Positions 1 to 5,998 of a DNA stretch of 20,303 nt are shown in pieces (positions within the stretch are counted from its first letter, which is position 1; the number at the start of each line of letters is the position of its first letter). The DNA is from Chitinophagales bacterium (GTDB lineage Bacteria; Bacteroidota; Bacteroidia; Chitinophagales; UBA2359). A program made the translations under genes and the position numbers. Location: contig JAHDDN010000047.1 in NCBI GenBank assembly GCA_020629335.1, positions 1 through 20,303 of the forward strand, read 5' to 3'. The notes beneath the pieces were generated by a model. The model worked only from the letters and a program-made list of their open reading frames with translations. It had not been told where the DNA came from and ran no database searches.

Positions 1-23
1 CCGCTCATTGTCAAGCCTTGCTC

Positions 24-68
24 CCGCCCACGAATAAAATTCGTGGGCTACCATATCTCAATATAGCT
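24..68. repeat. REP-like hairpin unit, left of the transposase
   Basis: A perfect 9-bp stem, GCCCACGAA / TTCGTGGGC, with a 5-nt loop lies at 26-48. The unit continues to 68 into ATATAGCT, which forms a second small hairpin (61-78, loop TCAA). The 45-bp unit recurs as a direct repeat at 675-719 with 5 differences, so it brackets the transposase gene. On the minus strand the hairpin is preceded directly by GTAG, the tetranucleotide found at the foot of REP hairpins recognised by proteobacterial RAYT enzymes. Confidence 0.8.
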
Positions 69-106
69 CAAGCTATATATTTTTTCGCATTATAATCGCC
101 TTTAGA

Positions 107-568
107 TTAGATCAACTCTTTAAATAGATTTCTCTCTTCATAGGGAACATTAAATTTGTTTAACATTTCAACATATTCTTCTAAAAAGCTTTGATCTTGG
201 TGATGTGCCTCCTGATTTTGGATATATTTATAAACAGCAGCTACTTGGGATTGGCTATACGAAAATGCGCCAAATCCTCTTTGCCAAGCAAATCGATGAT
301 CTAATAAACCACTTTTATTGATCCATCTACTTGACTTTGCTTTGGCCACCTTCATTACTTCTGAAGTAGATATAGACACTTTCTGGCCATATAAACAATG
401 TACATGGTCTGATACTCCATTGACAATCATTAGTTTACAACCTGATTCTTTAATCAATTCTCCTATGACCGAAAATAGTCTGCCCTTCCATTCATCTTCA
501 ATAATAGCATTTCTGTATTTTACAGCAAATACGGCATGGATATAAATTTGTGAATACGTTTTTGACAT
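107..568 (-). CDS. Y1 (IS200-like / REP-associated) tyrosine transposase
   Basis: A 153-residue single-domain HUH nuclease of the Y1 transposase family, which nicks and joins single-stranded DNA at hairpins through a covalent tyrosine link. Visible motifs: the metal-binding HUH pair His55-Val56-His57 in DHVHCLYG, the WQRGFGAFSYS block at about 95-105, and the YIQNQEAHH helix at 115-123, where Tyr115 is the likely nucleophile. The length is normal for the family and the gene looks intact. There is no TnpB-like partner in the window, and REP-like hairpins lie on both sides (26-48, 677-699, 947-969), which favours a domesticated RAYT over a mobile IS200. A simple IS200-like insertion sequence whose ends are the flanking 45-bp direct repeats remains possible. 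The family call is strong; the RAYT subtype is inferred from context. Confidence 0.9.
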   Translation of the reverse strand: MSKTYSQIYIHAVFAVKYRNAIIEDEWKGRLFSVIGELIKESGCKLMIVNGVSDHVHCLYGQKVSISTSEVMKVAKAKSSRWINKSGLLDHRFAWQRGFGAFSYSQSQVAAVYKYIQNQEAHHQDQSFLEEYVEMLNKFNVPYEERNLFKELI

Positions 569-674
569 ATTTTTATGTTTTTCATCTTATCAAGGAATAT
601 CCCTTCTATCTTTAAGAGTCAAAACCCACGCATTTTCCATAAATTTTTTTTGATTTTTTTTCTAACGTCCCATT

Positions 675-719
675 CCGCCCACGAATAAAATTCATGGGTT
701 ACCAAATCAAAATATAGCT
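675..719. repeat. REP-like hairpin unit, right of the transposase
   Basis: Direct repeat of 24-68. The stem at 677-699 is GCCCACGAA / TTCATGGGT, so it carries two changes from the perfect copy, leaving weaker pairs. The flanking sequence down to ATATAGCT is also shared. It lies about 110 bp upstream of the transposase start codon. Confidence 0.75.
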
Positions 720-720
720 A

Positions 721-880
721 AGGAACGTTTAAAAAATAATTTCCACATTTAGCAACTAATCTTTTGTACCAATACTTCGTTGAAAAGCCTTGCCGATGCG
801 CTGCATCGACTGCATTTTTCGCCTTGTCTTGATACAAAATATTTAGCTGCAAATGCCAATCTTATTTTTTAAACGTTCCT
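721..880. repeat. 160-bp inverted-repeat element (long-arm family, copy 1)
   Basis: The outer arms 721-739 (AGGAACGTTTAAAAAATAA) and 862-880 are perfect reverse complements over 19 bp. The arms continue inward imperfectly (CATTT.GC..CTAA..TTTTGTA.CAA on one side, its complement on the other) to a small central hairpin GATGC-GCT-GCATC near 794-806. No open reading frame. The reverse complement of its centre resembles the centre of the element at 13679-13836 (GGCG.AAAA...GCGC/GCTACG...AGGCTTTT.CAACG). It sits between two REP-like hairpins. Confidence 0.75.
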
Positions 881-917
881 AAAGCCATATTTTTTTTTTA
901 CATTTTTTGATATGATA

Positions 918-969
918 ACCGCCTTTAGGCGGTGTAAGGTATGATAGCCCACGAATTCCATTCGTGGGT
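918..969. repeat. Third REP-like hairpin with an adjacent small hairpin
   Basis: GCCCACGAA (947-955), a 5-nt loop TTCCA, and TTCGTGGGT (961-969) form the same stem as the units at 26-48 and 677-699. Just before it, 918-933 holds a second hairpin, ACCGCC-TTTA-GGCGGT. The half-sequence ATAAtCGCCTTTAG at the 3' end of the transposase gene (92-105) resembles this hairpin, suggesting shared end structures. Confidence 0.7.
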
Positions 970-1087
970 AATTGGAGCGATTAATAATTCAAAAGCAATT
1001 AGGCAGTATTACATATTGTTGCATCAGGATTCATTCCATCGACATAAATAAGCCCATTTATTGAACATATATTTTCCCACAAAAAAA

Positions 1088-1165
1088 GAAATGACCTATC
1101 TCCCAATCCAGCAATCGCCCTAATAATAAGGCTAATTGCTTTGGCTTGATGAGATAGGTTATTTC
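1088..1165. repeat. GAAATGACC stem-loop, copy S1
   Basis: Outer arms GAAATGACCTATCTC (1088-1102) and GAGATAGGTTATTTC (1151-1165) pair with one mismatch. An inner stem AGCAATCGCC (1110-1119) pairs imperfectly with GGCTAATTGCT (1130-1140). The same outer arms recur at 1389, 5052 and 5415. Confidence 0.75.
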
Positions 1166-1225
1166 AAATTGACAAACTTTTATAAGGCTGATATCTTTCT
1201 GAGCGAAGCGAAAGAATCACTTGGT

Positions 1226-1388
1226 ACCATTCTCTCCTTTTGTCTGAAACTGAATTTACTGAATGAAAGAATTAGCTGAATTTATTGCTGGTGAATTAAA
1301 AATTCTAAAATCTTCAAATTCTGATCATTCGGATGCTGACAATGTTAAAAAATGATTTTTATACACCTTAAGCTATGTAAGGGATATA
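1226..1388. repeat. Dispersed module, copy 1, with a 30-codon ORF
   Basis: About 160 bp (from ACCATTCTCTCC to just before the S2 stem) that recurs with high identity at 5258-5414. This copy has an ATG-initiated ORF at 1263-1355 of 30 codons, starting MKELAEFIAGELKILKSS. In the second copy one extra base shifts the frame and the ORF ends after 20 codons, so coding conservation is not supported. It may be the eroded end of a mobile element or a noncoding module. It is followed directly by a GAAATGACC stem in both places. Confidence 0.65.
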
Positions 1389-1449
1389 GAAATGACCTAT
1401 CTCCCAATCCAGCGGTTTACCTGATCATAAATAGGTGTAAAATAATTTC
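1389..1449. repeat. GAAATGACC stem-loop, copy S2 (decayed right arm)
   Basis: The left arm GAAATGACCTATCTC (1389-1403) is intact. The right side (1431-1449, ATAGGTGTAAAATAATTTC) is only loosely complementary. The interior CTGATCATAA matches the loop of the copy at 5415-5492. Confidence 0.55.
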
Positions 1450-1465
1450 ATTGTATCAATTTTTA

Positions 1466-1641
1466 TAAGTAAGTGGACAAAATTAAATTACTTTTATGAC
1501 TCAGCTTCTTTTTTACTTAGGCAAGGCAAGTTTGACGAGCATAGCCATGCTATTTAAGGAAACCTGTCCTGTAAGGAACTAACGCAGCATAAGTGAAAAA
1601 GAAGCAGTCATAAATGAAGAGCAATTCTGTCTACTTACTTA
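1466..1641. repeat. 176-bp inverted-repeat element (long-arm family, copy 2)
   Basis: The left arm begins TAAGTAAGTGGACA (1466) and the right arm ends TCTACTTACTTAG (1641). They are complementary with scattered mismatches over about 50 bp each, including TTTATGACT and GCTTCTTTTT blocks. The centre is AGCAT-AGCC-ATGCT (1538-1551), preceded by GGCAAGGCAAG. The same sequence, with different arms, occurs at 8563-8730. It ends 22 bp past the stop of the propeller gene at 1663, so it may also act as its transcript end. Confidence 0.75.
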
Positions 1642-1662
1642 GGGTTAAAAAATCAGTGTTTA

Positions 1663-2949
1663 TTAGTCTTGAATAATTATTTTTTGTTGATAATTTATAT
1701 CTTTATTACGAATCAATAAATGATAAATTCCAGCAGGCAAAGAAGCTATATGTATTCTATTTAGCCCTTGTGTTACATCATCTGTAGCTACTAAATGTGA
1801 TTGAGTATTATACAATTGATAAGTAACATTAATGGAGGAATCTATATTTAGTATATCAGTACAAGGATTAGGATAAACCGAAATATCAGCTACTTTTTCT
1901 TTAGGAATGCTTACACTATTACTATCACTTTGTATAATGGCATTGGTAAACTTTATTACTCCTTCTTCTTCATAAGGAAACCACAGATTCTTTTCTAAAT
2001 CCTCTTCTAATACTCTAAAGGGATGATCTTCTCCATTACCATAGTAGTCTACCCATTCGTCATTTTCGAGATAAGATATTTTAGCGTGATAAAGCCCTCC
2101 GTTTTCTATCCAAATTCTATCATTACTATCTCGATATATATAAGTAGCATAATTATTAATATTACTCCAAGATTCATTATTATTGTAAATATATATATCA
2201 TTGGGAGTACTTAACCATATATCATGAATACCAGCATATTCAATATTATAACACGTACTACCAAAAGAAAAATCAGGAATATGAGTATTACCAAATTCAT
2301 CTATTTCAAAATAGCCATTTTCAAAGCCAATAGGTGATTTAGCTGTCACAGAAACGATGCTATCATTCGGATGCGCCTTTTGAATATCTGTTATTTCACT
2401 CGTCTCTGGCGCAGTGCCTAGGTGACTGGCATAAGTGATGATAGTATCTTCTTTGATATGTTGGACACCACTATACCAGTTCCAAGCAGGAATGCCAAAA
2501 GTTCCTATCCAAATATCATCATTCCCATCTACATAAAGGGCTGTTACAAATCCTGATAGTAGACCATTTTCACCTGGCATATACTCAATGCTTATTTTCT
2601 CTCCATCAAATTTATGAACTCCACCACCCCCATCTTGATCTTGATAAACTGACATCCAAATATTGCCTTGACTATCTTCTGCAAAATCTGTAACGACTCC
2701 AATAGTATTAAAATCATAAATCCCATTACTAAAGTAGGGATAGTGTGTAAACCCATCATTTTCATAGACAAATACGCCCTCCCATGTACCTATCCACATT
2801 CTGCCTTGGCTATCACAGTAGAGGGCTGACACATAAGAATCAGTAAAGCCATTCTCTGAATTATAAATGATATACTCTGCTTCCACTTGAGCATTAATAT
2901 CATTCATACTTAAAAAAAGTAGGCAAAGGAATAATAAAAATCTTTCCAT
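1663..2949 (-). CDS. Secreted propeller-repeat protein with type IX sorting domain
   Basis: 428 residues. A signal peptide (about 1-20, hydrophobic LLFLCLLFLS, cleavage near NA-Q) is followed by at least six propeller repeats of the two-component-regulator type, marked by the pattern D..G..W.GT (for example DSQGRMWIGT near 46-55, DSQGNIWMS near 92, DLEKNLWF near 315). The last 76 residues (about 353-428, YPNP... ending KIIIQD) form a Por-type C-terminal sorting domain, so the protein should be exported by the type IX system and anchored or released at the surface. No kinase, transmembrane or DNA-binding part is present, so this is a stand-alone beta-propeller, with ligand unknown. It lies 27 bp downstream of the gene at 2977 and is likely co-transcribed with it. 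It is homologous along its length to the second half of the protein at 5999-8389. Confidence 0.85.
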   Translation of the reverse strand: MERFLLFLCLLFLSMNDINAQVEAEYIIYNSENGFTDSYVSALYCDSQGRMWIGTWEGVFVYENDGFTHYPYFSNGIYDFNTIGVVTDFAEDSQGNIWMSVYQDQDGGGGVHKFDGEKISIEYMPGENGLLSGFVTALYVDGNDDIWIGTFGIPAWNWYSGVQHIKEDTIITYASHLGTAPETSEITDIQKAHPNDSIVSVTAKSPIGFENGYFEIDEFGNTHIPDFSFGSTCYNIEYAGIHDIWLSTPNDIYIYNNNESWSNINNYATYIYRDSNDRIWIENGGLYHAKISYLENDEWVDYYGNGEDHPFRVLEEDLEKNLWFPYEEEGVIKFTNAIIQSDSNSVSIPKEKVADISVYPNPCTDILNIDSSINVTYQLYNTQSHLVATDDVTQGLNRIHIASLPAGIYHLLIRNKDINYQQKIIIQD

Positions 2950-2976
2950 GATAATTCGCTGTTTTCGTATTCGTAA

Positions 2977-4338
2977 TTAGTGTTGAACAATAAAGTTCTT
3001 AAGCACATAAGTATCATTAGTCATGAGCTTTAGAAAGTAACGACCATTGGCTAAATCCTTGGTCGGAATTGCTGATAAATTAATGCCTGAGTCTACTAAT
3101 TCTCCTTTGGTATTGAATAAATCATATTCCTCTATTCTCCCTTCGATATACAAAGTATGATCTACTGGATTGGGATAAATTGCTATGTCATTAGGTACAA
3201 GGCTATAAACATAGGTACTGGAATCAATAGGGGTACTAAGCGTATCTTCTGGGAGAGTAGTAGTCGTTGTATCTACTGGAATTTCTAATGGAATATTAGA
3301 TAGACGCATTAGCCCTACTTCTGTACTCACCCATACATTTTGATCATGATCAGAAGCTACTAAGCCATAGTCTTTGGCTTCCATATCTTCAAATATATCA
3401 AAGGTCAATAAATGGCCTTCATGAAAGGTATTGAGATACATATTGCTCCAACCGCCTAAATAGACATTATAGTAATCTAAGGAGGTAAACCATATTTGTT
3501 CATCTTTATTCTCGCAAATATGATAGCTCAAATAACCTGGTAAAACGCCTATATAACTTTGATCATTTTGCTCAAAAAAGAAACTGGTCCAAAAAGAGTA
3601 GTCATCATTGGTCACTACAATACCAGAAAGTCCTTCAGTTATCCAAACATTACCATCTGCCGCTTTTAATAGGCTATATACGCCCATATATTCTTCTTCA
3701 TAAGTAAATCCAAAAGGGGGTTCTTGGAGTAATACTGTATCTCCTACTAATTCATATAAGCCACCCCAACCAGCACTCAGCCAAATCTCTCCATTGACTG
3801 TTTCTACTAAATCTCCTTCTGAAATAATTTGAGAAGTGGTATTCGCAAAAGAATAAGAGGCAATACTGTCTCCCTTAATAATATTTAGCGTAGCATAATT
3901 ATATAAATTGGGCGACTCATAGACCAATAATTTATCGTCACTACTTATGTCTAAATCTACCACTCGACCTATCGAAACCGAATCAGAGGGAGTATGAGTC
4001 GCTTCAAATAGATTTCCATCATACATCATTACCCCACCTTGACTGGTATGATAAAACCCAATCCAGAGATTGCCTTCACTGTCTTCTGCAAAGGCTTTGG
4101 CTCTGCCTGTTAGTAGGTCGTATTCATCTTCATCATAGTGGGTGAATTCGTCATTGGCGTAGGTATAAATACCATTATTATAGGTGCCTATCCAGAGAGC
4201 ACCATTGCTATCCACATAGAGCGATGATATATAATCATCTACAAAACCATTACTGCTATTAAAAACATCATAGGTTTGGGCTGCTATTGACAAACAAAGG
4301 ATGTTCATCAAAGCAATAATTAATAATATTTTTTTCAT
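2977..4338 (-). CDS. Secreted propeller-repeat protein with type IX sorting domain
   Basis: 453 residues from the preferred start. An upstream in-frame ATG at 4371 would add 11 polar residues before MKKILLIIALMNILCLS, which is a typical signal-peptide start, so 4338 is chosen. Cleavage is likely at about residue 20, before QTYDV. Propeller repeats follow (DSNGALWIGT, DSEGNLWIGF, ADGNVWIT, DEQIWFTS, DQNVWVST), then a Thr-rich linker (VDTTTTTLPEDT) and a C-terminal sorting domain over about the last 71 residues (AIYPNP... ending KNFIVQH). The signal peptide and first ~85 mature residues are almost identical to those of the protein at 5999-8389, also at DNA level, while the rest is only moderately similar. 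It is probably the first gene of a two-gene operon with 1663-2949. Substrate or ligand unknown. Confidence 0.85.
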   Translation of the reverse strand: MKKILLIIALMNILCLSIAAQTYDVFNSSNGFVDDYISSLYVDSNGALWIGTYNNGIYTYANDEFTHYDEDEYDLLTGRAKAFAEDSEGNLWIGFYHTSQGGVMMYDGNLFEATHTPSDSVSIGRVVDLDISSDDKLLVYESPNLYNYATLNIIKGDSIASYSFANTTSQIISEGDLVETVNGEIWLSAGWGGLYELVGDTVLLQEPPFGFTYEEEYMGVYSLLKAADGNVWITEGLSGIVVTNDDYSFWTSFFFEQNDQSYIGVLPGYLSYHICENKDEQIWFTSLDYYNVYLGGWSNMYLNTFHEGHLLTFDIFEDMEAKDYGLVASDHDQNVWVSTEVGLMRLSNIPLEIPVDTTTTTLPEDTLSTPIDSSTYVYSLVPNDIAIYPNPVDHTLYIEGRIEEYDLFNTKGELVDSGINLSAIPTKDLANGRYFLKLMTNDTYVLKNFIVQH

Positions 4339-5051
4339 AGCATTTGATTTATTACAAATATTAATTTTCATCTAAAGTTAGAGACATTTTTAACAATATG
4401 CAAACACAAAAAAACATTTATGTAAAAACAGTGTTACGAAATGCATAAAAATGCAGACCAAGTGTTAAAAAAAATGTCCGTAGAACATAAGTTTTTTAAG
4501 TCGTCTACTAATGGGAATAATAAATAAACCACAATCATTCCTGAGAACATATAACAAAGGAAAAACAAAAGTTTAAAATTCTCAAACACGCAAATCGAGA
4601 AAAGTTTTTCAATTTTTGCATTTTAAATGAAACATATGTCTTGTCTGGAATGTCTCCTTTGATACTCCAGAATTAACTAAATCCATATATCTCACAGCTT
4701 TGAAATGACCTTTTATGTTGAAGGATTATAATTGTTTGATTTATTATTCCTGACTCCACAATGATAAGGGATATTATTTTTTTGCGCAAGGAAAGCTTTT
4801 AGCGTTTTTTACATTGTAAACGGTCATTTGGGAGGGTAAAAATGAATAAAAAAGGGCTCTTAAAACAAACCCAACAAAACAAAAACAACTAATAATCAAT
4901 AACTAACACAATACATATTTTAAATTATAAAAAAGAGCAAAATTTACATTGGAAAAGGTAATTTTGAAGGGCGTTTTTTAAAAAAAGGAAGGGTTTAAAC
5001 TAATTTTTACTAGAAGACCTCTTATTTCTTTACAGAATTTTGTATAAAATA
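4339..5051. other. AT-rich gene-poor interval
   Basis: About 700 bp upstream of the propeller operon with no convincing ORF on either strand. It must hold the promoter for the gene at 2977-4338, but I could not pick one. The only structure I see is a weak inverted repeat with arms AAATGACC (4703-4710) and GGTCATTT (4822-4829), extended loosely inward. It shares its arm sequence with the GAAATGACC stem-loop family and may be a decayed member. Confidence 0.5.
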
Positions 5052-5125
5052 AAATGATCTATCTACTTATCAAAAACACCTCAACTCATAAGTCCGCAAG
5101 TTGTTGGTGGAGTGATAGGCCATTT
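5052..5125. repeat. GAAATGACC-type stem-loop, copy S4 (divergent)
   Basis: Arms AAATGATCTATC (5052-5063) and GATAGGCCATTT (5114-5125) pair with two mismatches, and the interior contains imperfectly complementary CACCTCAACT and AAGTTGTTGGTGG. It is a divergent member of the family at 1088, 1389 and 5415. Confidence 0.5.
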
Positions 5126-5165
5126 CTATTTATTGGAGCTGAAATTAGAATAAAGCATTCAGAAT

Positions 5166-5234
5166 AGCTCCGTAGGAGCGTAATATTTGTAGCAATAATG
5201 ACTAACAAAATTCCACATAAGCTCCGTAGGAGCG
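5166..5234. repeat. Two copies of the palindrome AGCTCCGTAGGAGCG
   Basis: AGCTCCGTAGGAGCG occurs at 5166-5180 and again at 5220-5234. GCTCC and GGAGC pair around a 3-nt loop. As far as I recall, this short palindrome is dispersed in many Bacteroidota genomes. The pair lies between stem-loop S4 and the dispersed module at 5258. Confidence 0.7.
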
Positions 5235-5257
5235 AAAACTAATCGTATTCTCATGAC

Positions 5258-5414
5258 ACCATTCTCTCCATTTGTCTGAAACAGAATTTACTGAATGAAA
5301 GAATTAGCTGAATTTATTATTGGAGAATTAAAAATTCTGAAAATCTTCAAATTCTGAGCATTCGGATGCTGACAATGTTAAAAAATGATTTTATGGACTA
5401 CGCAAGGAATATAA
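5258..5414. repeat. Dispersed module, copy 2
   Basis: Second copy of the module at 1226-1388, with the shared run from ACCATTCTCTCC through GAATGAAAGAATTAGCTG to GCTGACAATGTTAAAAA. A one-base insertion relative to copy 1 cuts the small ORF to 20 codons (5295-5357). It is again followed directly by a GAAATGACC stem-loop. Confidence 0.65.
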
Positions 5415-5492
5415 GAAATGACCTATCTCCCAATCCAACAATTTGCCTGATCATAAGGCAGATTGCTTTGGCTTGATGAGATAGGTCATTTC
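5415..5492. repeat. GAAATGACC stem-loop, copy S3 (perfect arms)
   Basis: The 15-bp arms GAAATGACCTATCTC (5415-5429) and GAGATAGGTCATTTC (5478-5492) are perfectly complementary. An inner stem CAATTTGCCT (5439-5448) pairs with AGGCAGATTG (5456-5465) with one G.U-type exception. Compared with S1 the inner stem has different sequence but remains paired. It lies 70 bp past the stop codon of the small gene at 5562 and could serve as its terminator, though no T-tract follows. Confidence 0.75.
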
Positions 5493-5561
5493 ACTTGCTA
5501 CATAATTATTCAAACAAGAACAATAAGTAAGCATAAAGTAAATTGATATAAAAACCTCACA

Positions 5562-5885
5562 TCATAACTCATCAGATTCGATTAATAAACTTTCCACCAA
5601 TTCATACCAATCAGGACCTCCATTTAATTTTAACCAAAAAGCAAAACTTCGTAACATTTTTCTTGATTTTTGAATGGATAATATTTTCTCAAAAAGCATT
5701 TTTTTCTGCTCAAATGGCAAAACATCATTGCTATCTAAATGCAAAGCACATATCAAAATGTCAAGAGAATTTTCTTTACTAATATTTTCTTCTAAGGATT
5801 TACATAAATGATTCCATCTCTTTTCTAAATAAACAACATTTCTTTCTTTTATAAGCTTATCTACATTCTCTATTAAATTCATCAT
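5562..5885 (-). CDS. Small hypothetical protein, 107 residues
   Basis: I do not recognise the family. The protein is predicted soluble and mostly helical, with charged amphipathic stretches (KLIKERNVVYLEKRWNHL, FEQKKMLFEKILSIQKSRK) and a C-terminal NGGPDWYELVESLLIESDEL. There is no signal peptide or membrane segment. Two ATG codons are adjacent at the start, and the first is used here. Base composition matches the surroundings. It lies 113 bp downstream of the large propeller gene in the same orientation, so it may share its transcript or have its own promoter. Small size, acidity and lack of known domains would fit an orphan immunity-like protein, but nothing in the sequence proves it. Confidence 0.6.
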   Translation of the reverse strand: MMNLIENVDKLIKERNVVYLEKRWNHLCKSLEENISKENSLDILICALHLDSNDVLPFEQKKMLFEKILSIQKSRKMLRSFAFWLKLNGGPDWYELVESLLIESDEL

Positions 5886-5998
5886 ATTAGTTTAATTATT
5901 TAGGGAAATATGTCCCAATAGAAATAGTGCCATTTTAGCAAATTATTGCTACTCTACTAGAATAGCCAACGATTCCATCTTTAACATATATTTTCACC

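Larger units (their letters stand above)
569..1662. other. Gene-free interval packed with palindromic repeats
   Basis: About 1.1 kb with no convincing gene. It holds two REP-like hairpins (677-699, 947-969), long-arm elements (721-880, 1466-1641), two stem-loops of the GAAATGACC family (1088-1165, 1389-1449) and one copy of a dispersed module (1226-1388). About 970-1087 and 1166-1225 show nothing further that I recognise. Confidence 0.7.

Noticed and set aside
61..85. Hairpin ATATAGCT..AGCTATAT followed by T residues as the terminator of the transposase gene
   Set aside because: The T-run follows it on the plus strand, whereas the gene is on the minus strand, so it has the wrong polarity.
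26..969. The GCCCACGAA hairpins as a CRISPR array
   Set aside because: Only three hairpins at irregular spacing of about 270-650 bp, with a transposase gene between; no regular spacers.
1263..1355. 30-codon ORF MKELAEFIAGELK...
   Set aside because: Not called as a gene because the second copy of the same module has a frameshifting base and ends after 20 codons; kept as part of the repeat.
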